In this document: positions 44,757 to 55,103 of the stretch, one piece after another | Layout of the letters: the number at the start of each line of letters is the position of its first letter | Numbering within the stretch: position 1 is the first letter of the stretch | Origin: Bacteroidales bacterium | Lineage (GTDB): Bacteria; Bacteroidota; Bacteroidia; Bacteroidales; UBA932 | Direction of reading: 5' to 3' | Assembly: GCA_017471965.1 (NCBI GenBank) | Contig: JAFURF010000070.1 | Span: forward strand, 1-64,000 | DNA: 64,000 nucleotides | Position numbers and translations under genes: made by a program | The notes under the pieces: generated by a model | Told to the model about the DNA's origin: nothing | Seen by the model: the letters and a program-made list of their open reading frames with translations, nothing else | Databases searched by the model: none

Positions 44757-47726
44757 ATGAAAAGTAAAAATCAATTTTTCAGACTGTCGCTCCTTGTTGT
44801 GACACTGCTCTTCACGCAGTTCGCAACCGCACAGGAGAGGAAGGTCTCAGGAACAGTCACTGATTCCAAGAACGAGCCCCTCATCGGTGTAAACGTGACA
44901 GTCAAAGGTGCAGACACATTCGGAGCCATTACGGATCTGGATGGCAATTATTCACTCGACGTTCCTTCGGACGCAGTACTCGTAGCCTCCTATATCGGCT
45001 ATGCAACCAAGGAAGTGAAGGTAAACGGCAGTGTCGTGAATATCGTACTCGACGAGGACGCTCAGGCCCTTGACGGAGTCGTAGTGGTCGGCTACGGCGT
45101 CATGAAGAAACGCGACCTCACAGGTTCGATCGCTTCAGTAAAGCAGAAGGACATCACTGCTGTCCCTACCAGCAACGTTCTCGAAAGCATGCAGGGTAAG
45201 GTGGCAGGTCTCGACATGACACGCAGCAGCGGACAGCCGGGCAGCGGATTCAACTTCACCATCCGTGGTAACCGCTCCCTCACTGCAAGCAACGCTCCTC
45301 TCATCCTCGTTGACGGTATCGCATACGGATCGGACATAAACATCAACCCTAATGATGTCGAGTCAATCGAAGTCCTCAAGGATGCATCAACAACCGCCAT
45401 CTACGGATCACGCGGTGCCAACGGTGTAATCCTCATCACTACCAAGAGCGGAAAAGACGGCAAGGTAAGCGTGAACTTCAACGCATACGGCGGTCCGGTA
45501 TATGCGACAAAACTTCCTGACGTCAACAACACGGCAGAGTATGTGGCATTCAGACGCGAGGCCATGCGCGCTGTAGGACAGTGGAGTTCTGCTGCTGACG
45601 ACGTCAACATCTGGGATGCTGAGGCACTTCAGAGAATCAAGGACGGTGTGAGCACAGACTGGTACGACCTCATCATGGACAGCGCAGTGACACAGAACTA
45701 CCAACTCTCTGTTAACGGCGGTACAGAAAAGACAAAGGTATCATTCTCTCTCGACTATTTCGACGAGGACGGCGTACTCATCGGTGATGACTTCTCACGC
45801 CTCACAGGACGTCTGAACGTAAGTCAGAAGATCGGAAAGAACCTCGAGGCTGGAGCATCTATGCTCTTCAGCAACTCAAAGAGGATATCGGCTCCAAGTG
45901 CATACCATTTCGCACAGACCAGTGAACCATACGGCGTACCATACAATGAGGACGGTACCATCAACCCTTATCCGTTCACAGGTTCAGGAGCCGCTACCAT
46001 GAACCCGCTGCTTAACCTCGATCCGGACAACTACCTCAACGAGACCAAGGGTCAGAGGCTTTTTGCAACAGCATATGTAAACTGGCAGATCATCCCGGGA
46101 CTCGTATTCCGTTCTAACGCCGGTTATGACACCTCAGTATCACGTCAGGGTACATTCGAAGGCGAAGGCTCTACATATTATCTTGGCAATCGCAACATGA
46201 TCAAGGTATCAAAGAACCATAGCCAGAGCCTCGGTTGGACATGGGAGAACACCCTCACCTACACCAAGGAATTCGGCAATCATGCCATCACAGCCCTCGT
46301 GGGACAGAGTGCCCAGAAGAGCGTCTGGGAAGACACCTACGTTGAAGGAAAGGGATCTCCATTCTCATCATCACTCTTCCACAACCTCGACGGAAACACT
46401 TCAGACAAGATTACAGAGAGTAGTTACACCGAGTCAGCATTGCTTTCTTACTTCGCACGACTCAACTATAAACTTCTCGACCGCTACATCTTCACAGCGA
46501 CAATACGTGCCGACGGATCTTCTGTTCTCGGAAACAACAACAAATGGGGCTACTTCCCATCTGCAGCATTCGCATGGAAGATGAAGAACGAGAACTTCCT
46601 CAAGGACGTACAGGAAGTAAGTGAACTCAAACTCAGAGCATCATACGGACTCTCAGGTAACTCTGCAGTATCTGCATACCAGTCTACCGGCGGACTCAGC
46701 AAGACTATCTATGAATTCGGTGAGGAAATGGCATACGGATACCGTCCATATGACATGGCAAACGAAGACCTCAGATGGGAGAAGACTTCCGTAATGAACT
46801 TCGGTGTAGACTTCGGTATGTTCAACAACCGTCTCTATGCTACCATCGACGCATACAAGACATGGACATCTGACCTTCTCCTTCCTATGCTCCTTCCTAC
46901 CCACTCTGGTTTCTCAAGCGTAATCAGCAACGTCGGAAAGACCGAGACACATGGTATTGATATCGCTATCAACTCAGTGAACATAGACAGGAAGGACTTC
47001 GTCTGGACAACTGATCTCACCTTTACAGCCAACAAGGAAGAGATCACTGCACTCAATTCAAATCAGGACGACGTAGCAAACAACTGGTTCATCGGTCATC
47101 CTACACATGTCATCTATGACTATGAGAAGATCGGTATCTGGCAACTCGGAGAAGAGGCTGAGGCGGCAAAGAACGGCCAGGAGCCCGGTGACATCAAGGT
47201 AAAGGATCAGAACGGAGACGGAGTGATCGACCCGAATAACGACCGTACAGTCCTCGGTCAACTCACCCCTAAGTGGACAGCAGGTCTGAACAACCGCTTC
47301 GAGTACAAGGGTTGGGAGTTCTCATTCTTCCTCTATGCAAGAATGGGCCACATCATCAACAATGCGACAGCAGGATCATTCTACCCTAGCGGCTGGACCA
47401 ACTCAGTGAAATGTGACTACTGGACACCTGAGAATCCGACAAACGCTTATCCAAGACCTAACTTCAACAAGAACGAATCTATGCTCTACAAGAGCACGCT
47501 GGGCTACCAGAAGGCGAACTTCTTGAAAATCAAGGATATCACCCTTGCATATAACTTCCCTGAGAAGTGGATCAGCAAGGCTCATCTTACAAAACTCAGA
47601 GTATACGCTACAATGAAGAACTTCTTCACCATCAGCGGATGCGGCAACTACGACCCTGAGCGCGGAGGTGCAAACTCCTACCCTCTCACCAAGCAGGTTG
47701 TATTCGGTGTAAATGTAAGTTTCTAA
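44757..47726 (+). CDS. SusC/RagA-family TonB-linked outer-membrane transporter (PUL 2)
   Basis: A 989-residue protein with a signal peptide ending near TAQE (residue 25). It has a carboxypeptidase-regulatory-like domain (VSGTVTDSKNEPLIGVNV), the segment DGVVVVGYGVMKKRDLTG, a plug with NPNDVESIEVLKDASTTA and IYGSRGANGVILITTK, and a TonB-dependent barrel ending in QVVFGVNVSF. It should import oligosaccharides released from the PUL 2 substrate. With susD, 24 bp downstream, it forms the second transporter pair of the window. It is not closely related to the first SusC beyond the family features. The neighbouring pectin esterases suggest a pectin fragment as cargo. Confidence 0.96.
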   Translation: MKSKNQFFRLSLLVVTLLFTQFATAQERKVSGTVTDSKNEPLIGVNVTVKGADTFGAITDLDGNYSLDVPSDAVLVASYIGYATKEVKVNGSVVNIVLDEDAQALDGVVVVGYGVMKKRDLTGSIASVKQKDITAVPTSNVLESMQGKVAGLDMTRSSGQPGSGFNFTIRGNRSLTASNAPLILVDGIAYGSDININPNDVESIEVLKDASTTAIYGSRGANGVILITTKSGKDGKVSVNFNAYGGPVYATKLPDVNNTAEYVAFRREAMRAVGQWSSAADDVNIWDAEALQRIKDGVSTDWYDLIMDSAVTQNYQLSVNGGTEKTKVSFSLDYFDEDGVLIGDDFSRLTGRLNVSQKIGKNLEAGASMLFSNSKRISAPSAYHFAQTSEPYGVPYNEDGTINPYPFTGSGAATMNPLLNLDPDNYLNETKGQRLFATAYVNWQIIPGLVFRSNAGYDTSVSRQGTFEGEGSTYYLGNRNMIKVSKNHSQSLGWTWENTLTYTKEFGNHAITALVGQSAQKSVWEDTYVEGKGSPFSSSLFHNLDGNTSDKITESSYTESALLSYFARLNYKLLDRYIFTATIRADGSSVLGNNNKWGYFPSAAFAWKMKNENFLKDVQEVSELKLRASYGLSGNSAVSAYQSTGGLSKTIYEFGEEMAYGYRPYDMANEDLRWEKTSVMNFGVDFGMFNNRLYATIDAYKTWTSDLLLPMLLPTHSGFSSVISNVGKTETHGIDIAINSVNIDRKDFVWTTDLTFTANKEEITALNSNQDDVANNWFIGHPTHVIYDYEKIGIWQLGEEAEAAKNGQEPGDIKVKDQNGDGVIDPNNDRTVLGQLTPKWTAGLNNRFEYKGWEFSFFLYARMGHIINNATAGSFYPSGWTNSVKCDYWTPENPTNAYPRPNFNKNESMLYKSTLGYQKANFLKIKDITLAYNFPEKWISKAHLTKLRVYATMKNFFTISGCGNYDPERGGANSYPLTKQVVFGVNVSF

Positions 47727-47750
47727 TAACCACTAAAGATTCAGTTTCTT

Positions 47751-49466
47751 ATGAAAAAGATAATATTATTCCTTGCTGCGATAATCGCATTCGCTTCCTG
47801 CCAGGACTTCCTCGAGGAAACGAACAGGAACCAGATTACCGCCGATGTGCTCTACAGCACTCCAGAAGGATACGACCAACTGGTGAATGCATGCTACGCA
47901 TACCTCAGGACATTTTACGGAAAACCTGTTGGCTTCGGCTTGACAGAACAAGGTACAGACTGCTATACAAACGCAGGTGCAGACAGCGGACGTATGCCTG
48001 AAATGGGACTCTACAACGAAGACCTCAACAGCAGCCAGCAACTCTTCGCATATATGTGGAGATGCCTTTACAGCGGTCTGAACACATGTAATGCAGCCAT
48101 TGCACGTGCTGACGGCGCAGGGCTTGATGAAGCAAAGAAGAACCAGTATCTCGGAGAAGTACACTTCCTCCGCGCCCTATACCTTCATCTCATCACTGAG
48201 ATCTGGGGAGACGTCATTCTCTACACTGAGGAAATGAATTCCCCTGTCAGCACCGCAGAGCGTACTTCACAGGACAAGTTCTACGAGCAGATCTTCAGTG
48301 ACATCGATGAATCCATCAGACTTCTTCCTTCCAATGTAGTGAAGAACTATGGCCGCGTCACACAGGTTGCTGCAAAAGCACTCAAGGCCCGTCTCTGCCT
48401 CTATCGCAAGGACTATGACCAGGCAGCAAAACTGGCACAGACCGTACTCGACGAATCAGGAGCAACCCTCTACGACAGTTTCAAGGAGACCTTCTCTGTT
48501 GACAATGCAGTAGGTCAGACCAACCTTGAGGCCATCTGGTGGGTGGACTACAGCAAGACCGAGGAACTCAGTTACCACTTCGCAGATCAGGACATCGTTG
48601 ACCCTGCACGTGGAACAAGCCTCGCAGGAAACTATCAGCCGCTCGTCTCTGCAATGTCATACTGGATGGTACCTAACGCCTGCGTATGGGTGACAAAAGA
48701 CACTCACGCACCTTGGGTTCACCTCATGCCTACATACGCATACCTTCACACATTCGACGAGACCATCGACCAGAGATATGACGGAACCTTCCGTACAGAA
48801 TGGCTCGTAAACGACCCAGTAACTGAGGCAAAATATGCTTACTTCCAGACAGAATTCGGAAGGACAGAGCCGCTCGAGCAGGGAGACGTATCATTCACGA
48901 CTGTAAAATACTCAGTTGACGATGCATATGAGAAGACCTGCGGATACAACATCTATGATGCTGACGATGTATACGACCCTGTAACAAGGAAGACCATCGG
49001 TACCCGTGACTACTTCGTGTCTACATACAAGTTCCAGGACAACAGTGAGGGAAGAACCGGCTGGGAATACTACAGCAAGCGTGACTTCTTCGTATTCCGC
49101 GCAGCGGAAATGCACCTCATCATTGCCGAGGCACTCATGACATCCAATCCTACCGAGGCTCTGAAACACATGAACCATCTCCGTGAAAAACGAGCAATCG
49201 CCGGCAAGGAGGCTGAAATGAGAATTACTGCAGACCAGTTGACGATCGACTTCATCCTCGACGAGAGAGGCAGGGAATTTGCAGGAGAACAGCAGAGATT
49301 CTTTGACCTGAAGCGTACAGGAAAACTTGTGGAAAGAGTAAAGAAGATGAATCCTAATGCAGCAGAAAACATTCAGGAATATCATGCTATCCGTCCTATC
49401 CCTCAGGCAGAACTTGACGCGCTCACCAACGGAAAGGAATTCGGTCAGAACAAAGGATATAACTAA
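47751..49466 (+). CDS. SusD/RagB-family nutrient-binding lipoprotein (PUL 2)
   Basis: A 571-residue lipoprotein with lipobox Cys17 (IAFASCQDFLEETNRN). It has the SusD helical core with YLGEVHFLRALYLHLITEIWGD and AAKALKARLCLYRKDYDQA, and the C-terminal segments FRAAEMHLIIAEALM and DERGREFAGEQQRFFDLKRTGK. It forms the lid of the SusC transporter at 44,757-47,726 and binds the glycan at the cell surface. The next gene, an alpha/beta-hydrolase, starts 13 bp after its stop. Confidence 0.95.
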   Translation: MKKIILFLAAIIAFASCQDFLEETNRNQITADVLYSTPEGYDQLVNACYAYLRTFYGKPVGFGLTEQGTDCYTNAGADSGRMPEMGLYNEDLNSSQQLFAYMWRCLYSGLNTCNAAIARADGAGLDEAKKNQYLGEVHFLRALYLHLITEIWGDVILYTEEMNSPVSTAERTSQDKFYEQIFSDIDESIRLLPSNVVKNYGRVTQVAAKALKARLCLYRKDYDQAAKLAQTVLDESGATLYDSFKETFSVDNAVGQTNLEAIWWVDYSKTEELSYHFADQDIVDPARGTSLAGNYQPLVSAMSYWMVPNACVWVTKDTHAPWVHLMPTYAYLHTFDETIDQRYDGTFRTEWLVNDPVTEAKYAYFQTEFGRTEPLEQGDVSFTTVKYSVDDAYEKTCGYNIYDADDVYDPVTRKTIGTRDYFVSTYKFQDNSEGRTGWEYYSKRDFFVFRAAEMHLIIAEALMTSNPTEALKHMNHLREKRAIAGKEAEMRITADQLTIDFILDERGREFAGEQQRFFDLKRTGKLVERVKKMNPNAAENIQEYHAIRPIPQAELDALTNGKEFGQNKGYN

Positions 49467-49479
49467 ATCATGTTGCTGA

Positions 49480-50619
49480 ATGATTAAACGATTGCTATTG
49501 AGCATTATCGGGCTGGCCACGACTGTGGCCGGCCTTTCTCAGTCTAAGGGCTATGAACTCGAAAGGGACATGCCTGTCTTCCTGAATCAGTTGAAGGAAG
49601 AACTGACATATCCCATGGCCTGGGGAAACAGTCCGATCAGGAAATTCAGGAAATGGCGCATGACAGCGCGGGAAACAGTATTCGATGCAATGCTGGCACC
49701 ACCAGCGAAAGCAGCCTCTTATGATGCAGCAGTTGTTGCAGAAGAGCAGAGAGACGGCTACAAGGCACAGAAGATCCAGTTCAATCTGACAGGTTATTCG
49801 CGTGTGAATGCCTACATGCTCATTCCTGACGGAGAGGGTCCTTTCCCGGCAGTAGTCCTTCTTCATGATCACGGCGGACATTATACTATCGGCAAGGAAA
49901 AGATGATACGTCCTTTCGAGGTCAGTGATGAAATTCTCGCTGATGCAGACAACTGGGCAGTCGGTTGTTACAGCGGGCAATATTTAGGAGACTACCTTGC
50001 GGCAAACGGATATGTCGTGATTGCTGTCGATGCTATATTCTGGGGAGAACGTGGCAGGAAGGAAGGACCTGACGGAAGCAAGGCAGCCGATGTCGCAGGA
50101 CATTTCCATATGCTCGGAAGATGCTGGAGCGCGTTCATGAATTATGAAGACATGTATACGGCGGACTTCCTGGCAGAGCATCCGAGCGTAGATCCCGACA
50201 GGATAGGATGTATCGGATTCTCCATGGGAGGCTACAGATCATGGATGCTGTCAGCGATCACGGACAGGATCAAGGCTGCGGTTTCAGTATGCTGGATGAA
50301 TGTGACGGACGTACAGTTCTCATGGGAGCACGGAAAGGAACATGGCGGATTTGCCAATGCCCTGCCCGGACTCAGAAGATATCTTGACTACCCGCACATA
50401 GCGTCAATCGCATGCCCTAAACCGATGTACTTCATCAACGGTGAGCATGACGGCCTTTTCCCTACAGTCGGCGTACGACAGGCATTCGAGATCATGCAGG
50501 ACGTCTGGGATAGCCAGGATGCCGGTGACCTACTGAAGACTGAGATCTGGGATATGCCTCACCACTGCGGTCCGGAAGTCCAGAAGGCCGCACTCGAGTT
50601 CTTTGACAGATCACTTTAG
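49480..50619 (+). CDS. Secreted alpha/beta-hydrolase (dienelactone-hydrolase-like esterase)
   Basis: A 379-residue protein with a short signal peptide (about 1-20). The core is an alpha/beta-hydrolase: oxyanion region LLHDHGGHY, nucleophile Ser248 in GFSMGG, acid Asp324 in NGEHDGLF, and His361 or His362 in DMPHHCGPE. The long N-terminal region (RKWRMTARETVFDAML) resembles the Abhydrolase_7 type, which includes pectin-associated esterases of Bacteroides. It is likely a third esterase of this PUL; the ester it cleaves is not known. It is transcribed with susCD and its stop overlaps by 4 bp the stop of the convergent HTCS gene. Confidence 0.82.
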   Translation: MIKRLLLSIIGLATTVAGLSQSKGYELERDMPVFLNQLKEELTYPMAWGNSPIRKFRKWRMTARETVFDAMLAPPAKAASYDAAVVAEEQRDGYKAQKIQFNLTGYSRVNAYMLIPDGEGPFPAVVLLHDHGGHYTIGKEKMIRPFEVSDEILADADNWAVGCYSGQYLGDYLAANGYVVIAVDAIFWGERGRKEGPDGSKAADVAGHFHMLGRCWSAFMNYEDMYTADFLAEHPSVDPDRIGCIGFSMGGYRSWMLSAITDRIKAAVSVCWMNVTDVQFSWEHGKEHGGFANALPGLRRYLDYPHIASIACPKPMYFINGEHDGLFPTVGVRQAFEIMQDVWDSQDAGDLLKTEIWDMPHHCGPEVQKAALEFFDRSL

Positions 50620-53600
50620 GCCTTAAGAGCCTCGTTCCTATATTGGGTAGGTGTCACTCCGAACTGCTGCTTGAAGCATTTGCTGAAATAGTGCGAGTCG
50701 TTGATTCCCACCATATAAGCGACCTGTGACATCGTATATTCTCCTGTCAGTATCAGTTCCGCCGCCCTTTTCATTCTGATGTCGCGCAGGAACTCTACAG
50801 GAGATAGTCCGGTAATGGTCTTCAGTTTCTTGAAGAATACGGAACGGCTCATATTCAATTCAGATGCAATATCGTCAACAGTCAGACTTCCGTTGTCGAT
50901 ATTGGTTTCTATCACCTCAAGCACCTTGTCCATGAACCTGCGGTCTGCAGAAGAAAGGACTGGTGCTTTTTCCTTTTCATCAGTACAACCGGCATTATTG
51001 CATGGATTCATGAGAGATGCGCAATACTTTTCCTGAAGTTTACGCCTCTGTTCCATTATGTTGACGATTCTTGCCTTGAGGTAGGCAGCACTGAACGGCT
51101 TGGTGATGTAGTCATCCGCACCTATCTCCATACCTTCGATCCTGCTTTCAATGTTTGATCTGGCAGTAAGAAGAATTACAGGGATATGGCTGGTGTTCAT
51201 ATCGTCCTTCAGTATTCGGACCATCTCCGTACCTTCCATATCAGGCATCATGATGTCACTCACCACCATATCAGGCATATGCATACGGCATTGCTCCAGA
51301 CCTTCACGACCGTTGCACGCCTCTATCACTTTAAAATCCTTGACAAAGATGCTCCGCATGAAGGTCCTCAGTTCCTCATTGTCTTCCACAACAAGTAAAA
51401 GTGGTCTTTCATCCTCGCCTGCTTCCTGAGTATCTGCGACATCCTCCATGGAAACCATAGCGTCCATAGGAGACCCCGATACCACACTGTCAGAAAGAAT
51501 AATCTCTGTATCTGCCGGAAAATGGTCTTTTCCCTTAAGGAACGTAACAGTAAATTCACTTCCCACTCCTACGGCACTCTTCACAGAGATCCTGGCAGAA
51601 TGCATATTTACCAGTTCCTTCACAAGATAGAGACCTATACCTGTACTTGACTGTCCGAAAGGATTCTTGTCAGCAAGATTCGCAAACCTTGTGAAAAGAG
51701 TCTTCTGCATACCCTCCGATATGCCTACTCCGTTATCTATCACAGATACACTGACCTCATTGTCAGTCTCTGTGATGTCAATCCTGATTTCCTTGCCTTT
51801 GTCGGAATACTTGAAGGCGTTGGATATGAGATTGTAGAATATCTTCTCCAGTTTGTCGGCATCAGCCCAGACCGGAACGGACTCACTGACGGCATCTAGC
51901 ACAAACGGCATATCGTTATTCTGAGACAACTGGCTGAAATCTGTCATGAGATTTCTGATGAAAGGTACAAGGTCTATCTGCTGCACCCTCATCTTCATCT
52001 TGTGGTTCTGTATCTTTCTGAAATCCAGGAGTTGATTCACAAGACGAAGCATCCTCTTTGCATTTCTGTCCACCAATACGAGTTGCTCCTTGTCATCATG
52101 ATCCAGAGTATCCTTCTGCAGCACCTGTTCCACCGGTCCTGCTATCAAGGTGAGAGGGGTACGCAATTCATGGGAAATATCTGTAAAGAACCTGAGTTTC
52201 ATGTCGGACACCTGCTGTTCGACCGCCACCTCATGCTGAAGACGATATATGGTGAACTGAATGCGTCCGATGATCATGATTACGACTACAGTGACCAAGA
52301 CATAGAGAAGATATGCCCAGCCGGTCTCCCAGAACGACGGCCGGACTTTGACTCCTATGGTCCTGACATTATCCACCCATACCCCGTCACTGTTTGTAGA
52401 CCTCACCTTCAAGACATACTCACCTCGAGGAAGATTGGTATAAGTAGCGGTTCTTCTCGTTCCAATGTCGTTCCAGTTATCTTCAAAACCTTCCAACATA
52501 TAAGAATATGAGATGGTTTCCGGGTAACGCAGGTCAAGAGCAGAGAAACCGATACTGAAACTGTTCCTGTTGTGAGGAAGAGTTATGACCTCTGACTCAT
52601 CCACATGGGTCGGTATTATGCCGTCCGGACCAGGGACCACCTCCTGTTCAGCCTGACGCAGACTTGTGAACACCACAGGAGGGACAAAGTCATCCGAACG
52701 CAGGGAATCCGGGTTAAAATACAGAAGTCCCTTATCCGTATTGAACATGAGCATTCCGTTCCTGGCCATTATGGCCTCACCCTCATTGAAATAAAGATTA
52801 CCATCGAATGAACGCGACGGGTAATTCTCCAGAACATCGGTCGAAGGTTCATATCTGATCACATCTTCTTCAGTCACAAACCACAGATTGCCTTCGTTAT
52901 CCTCACACATCGAAAGCATGATATCAGAAGGGAGTCCGTCAGACATTCCGAAAGAGGTGAAGCCGGCCACATCTCCATCCCACTCCAACCGGTTGAATCC
53001 TCCGCCGAAGGTACATAGGAAGACTGAACTGTCACGTGAGCAGAATATATTATGTACATCATTATTACTCAGACTGTTGACATCTGAAGGGATGCGTGTA
53101 AAGTGACGGAAGGAAGCATCTTCCGGCTCAACGAAATCTCCCTTGCACATCAAGGCACCTGTAGAAGTTCCTATCCATATGTTGCCGTCATGGTCAGAAG
53201 ACACGAACCTGCACCTGCTGCACCTGCTGACAGGATAATCCTTAAGATGATTGCGGTAACTTATGAACCTGACACCCGAAGTATCTTTCAGATCAAGATA
53301 GCAGACACCGCCTCCATATGTGGCGATCCATAAACGATGACTTCTGTCCTCATGGATACTGTAGACGGAATTGCCGCACAGACTATATCTGTCAGAACTG
53401 TCTGGCATATAATACGTCATCGAGAACGATGTCCCTGCCGGCTTTGCCGCTATCAGTCCGTTTCCTTTTGTTCCTATCCAGACGGTACCGTCATGGCTTT
53501 CCTCGAATGAATAGGCATAGCCAAAGACCTCGTCAGAATCCCGGCATATCTTGCCTGATGCAGACAACACACCGATAAATGACAGATTTTCGTCGTATAT

Positions 53601-54995
53601 CCTGACCTTCTTATCCTTGGTGCCGATCCAGATTCTGCCCCTGCTATCCTGGAACACAGCCCTTACACTGTTTCCGGGATGTCCCATATCGTTGTCATGA
53701 ATTTCCAGGAGATTGAACCTGCTGACATTCATCGTCACCTTCTCCAGTCCGCTTTCATTCGAGCATATCCACAGATTGCCCTGGCGGTCAGTGAAAAGGC
53801 CGTTGACACGATTTTCCGAACTCCACCCTGCCTGACGGGTCTTGTCATAAAAAGGCACAAGGGAATCAGAATTACTGTCATACCAGGCAAAACCACCTCC
53901 AGGAGGATGCACCCAGACAGAACCATCCGGTGTTTCAAGAACATACATATCCTGACGGGAGTCAGTTATATCATTTCCATAATGATCTTTCATTACGAAA
54001 TAAGAGGCCTTGCCGGTATACGGATCGAATCTTGTGACTCCGGGGCAATCATGTCTCAGCCACACGGCCGAGCCACTGTCGACATGCACTTCCTCAATCC
54101 TGTCTGACTTAATGCCACGACACCTTGACGCAGTAAATCTCGTCACCTCATCATTCAAGACCGACCACACAAAGAATCCGTCACTTGCCGTACCCACAAA
54201 CAGGTCATCATTCTTCAGGTGACGTATGAACTTCACAGAAGAAGAGGTCGGAAATTCCTTTATGGAGAAACGGCCTCCGGACCATTTCCAGACGCTGCCT
54301 CGCCCCGATGCGAAAAATATGGTTCCGTCAGACTCATAAGCATCATGGAATGACATGCCGGACTCTCCGGCAGGAGCCACAAAGAATGATTCCGGTGCAG
54401 CATCACCGGATCTCCACCTGTACATCCCGTTCATGGTCAATATCCAGACATATCCGTCATTGTCCTGATATACCTTACGCACTTCACCCACAGAATCCAT
54501 CCCATACCGCTCATAGAAACTGGACGTCGTCAGTATCAAAGTCTCCCTGTCTGTAGAGATATGGTACAGTTCCCCTTCGGTTGTCGTGACCCAGACATCA
54601 CCGGTCTGCATCATATACACATCATCCACATTATTGAACGGCAGAGATTCGAATCTTTCAGAGGACGGATCGAACCGGAACAGTTTGCCATCATAATTCT
54701 GCACCCATATGTATCCATGGCAATCTGTCAGAATGAGGTCCATACGATTGTTGTTCAGGTCGACATTGTCCCCGGGATGCGCCTTGTAATTCTTGAATGT
54801 GTATCCGTCAAATTTATAGAGGCCGTCCCAGGTAGCAAACCACATCAATCCCTTATTGTCCTGACACATGCTTCTGACCGTCTTCTGGGACAATCCATGC
54901 TCAGAGGTGTATCTCGTAAATGTATGTGAAGGCTGAGCGCCAAGCAACACATTGAACAGCAAGAATATATACAGCAGAACAGATATCTTTTTCAT
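50616..54995 (-). CDS. Hybrid two-component system (HTCS) regulator of PUL 2
   Basis: A 1,459-residue fusion with a signal peptide (about 1-20). The periplasmic sensor is a double Reg_prop propeller (about 22-780; repeats such as DNKGLMWFATWDGLYKFDG) and a Y_Y_Y domain (about 800-885). A membrane helix lies at about 892-914. The cytoplasmic part has a histidine kinase with phospho-acceptor His942 (FFTDISHELRTP) and an ATPase domain with STGIGLYLVKEL. A receiver carries Asp1247 (VVSDIMMPD). The C-terminal AraC helix-turn-helix is at about 1355-1455. HTCS proteins sense oligosaccharides and activate neighbouring susCD genes. It is convergent with the esterase gene. Its 108-bp upstream spacer has a CACTATA / TATAGTG inverted repeat (about 55,014-55,058). 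Confidence 0.96.
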   Translation of the reverse strand: MKKISVLLYIFLLFNVLLGAQPSHTFTRYTSEHGLSQKTVRSMCQDNKGLMWFATWDGLYKFDGYTFKNYKAHPGDNVDLNNNRMDLILTDCHGYIWVQNYDGKLFRFDPSSERFESLPFNNVDDVYMMQTGDVWVTTTEGELYHISTDRETLILTTSSFYERYGMDSVGEVRKVYQDNDGYVWILTMNGMYRWRSGDAAPESFFVAPAGESGMSFHDAYESDGTIFFASGRGSVWKWSGGRFSIKEFPTSSSVKFIRHLKNDDLFVGTASDGFFVWSVLNDEVTRFTASRCRGIKSDRIEEVHVDSGSAVWLRHDCPGVTRFDPYTGKASYFVMKDHYGNDITDSRQDMYVLETPDGSVWVHPPGGGFAWYDSNSDSLVPFYDKTRQAGWSSENRVNGLFTDRQGNLWICSNESGLEKVTMNVSRFNLLEIHDNDMGHPGNSVRAVFQDSRGRIWIGTKDKKVRIYDENLSFIGVLSASGKICRDSDEVFGYAYSFEESHDGTVWIGTKGNGLIAAKPAGTSFSMTYYMPDSSDRYSLCGNSVYSIHEDRSHRLWIATYGGGVCYLDLKDTSGVRFISYRNHLKDYPVSRCSRCRFVSSDHDGNIWIGTSTGALMCKGDFVEPEDASFRHFTRIPSDVNSLSNNDVHNIFCSRDSSVFLCTFGGGFNRLEWDGDVAGFTSFGMSDGLPSDIMLSMCEDNEGNLWFVTEEDVIRYEPSTDVLENYPSRSFDGNLYFNEGEAIMARNGMLMFNTDKGLLYFNPDSLRSDDFVPPVVFTSLRQAEQEVVPGPDGIIPTHVDESEVITLPHNRNSFSIGFSALDLRYPETISYSYMLEGFEDNWNDIGTRRTATYTNLPRGEYVLKVRSTNSDGVWVDNVRTIGVKVRPSFWETGWAYLLYVLVTVVVIMIIGRIQFTIYRLQHEVAVEQQVSDMKLRFFTDISHELRTPLTLIAGPVEQVLQKDTLDHDDKEQLVLVDRNAKRMLRLVNQLLDFRKIQNHKMKMRVQQIDLVPFIRNLMTDFSQLSQNNDMPFVLDAVSESVPVWADADKLEKIFYNLISNAFKYSDKGKEIRIDITETDNEVSVSVIDNGVGISEGMQKTLFTRFANLADKNPFGQSSTGIGLYLVKELVNMHSARISVKSAVGVGSEFTVTFLKGKDHFPADTEIILSDSVVSGSPMDAMVSMEDVADTQEAGEDERPLLLVVEDNEELRTFMRSIFVKDFKVIEACNGREGLEQCRMHMPDMVVSDIMMPDMEGTEMVRILKDDMNTSHIPVILLTARSNIESRIEGMEIGADDYITKPFSAAYLKARIVNIMEQRRKLQEKYCASLMNPCNNAGCTDEKEKAPVLSSADRRFMDKVLEVIETNIDNGSLTVDDIASELNMSRSVFFKKLKTITGLSPVEFLRDIRMKRAAELILTGEYTMSQVAYMVGINDSHYFSKCFKQQFGVTPTQYRNEALKA

Positions 54996-55103
54996 TATTT
55001 ATGACTCCTAAATCACTATAATTTCAAACTACCGTTAAAAAACAATCTAATATAGTGAATATTAATGAGAAATCACATAATTTTCTCAACAAAAAACGCA
55101 TGA

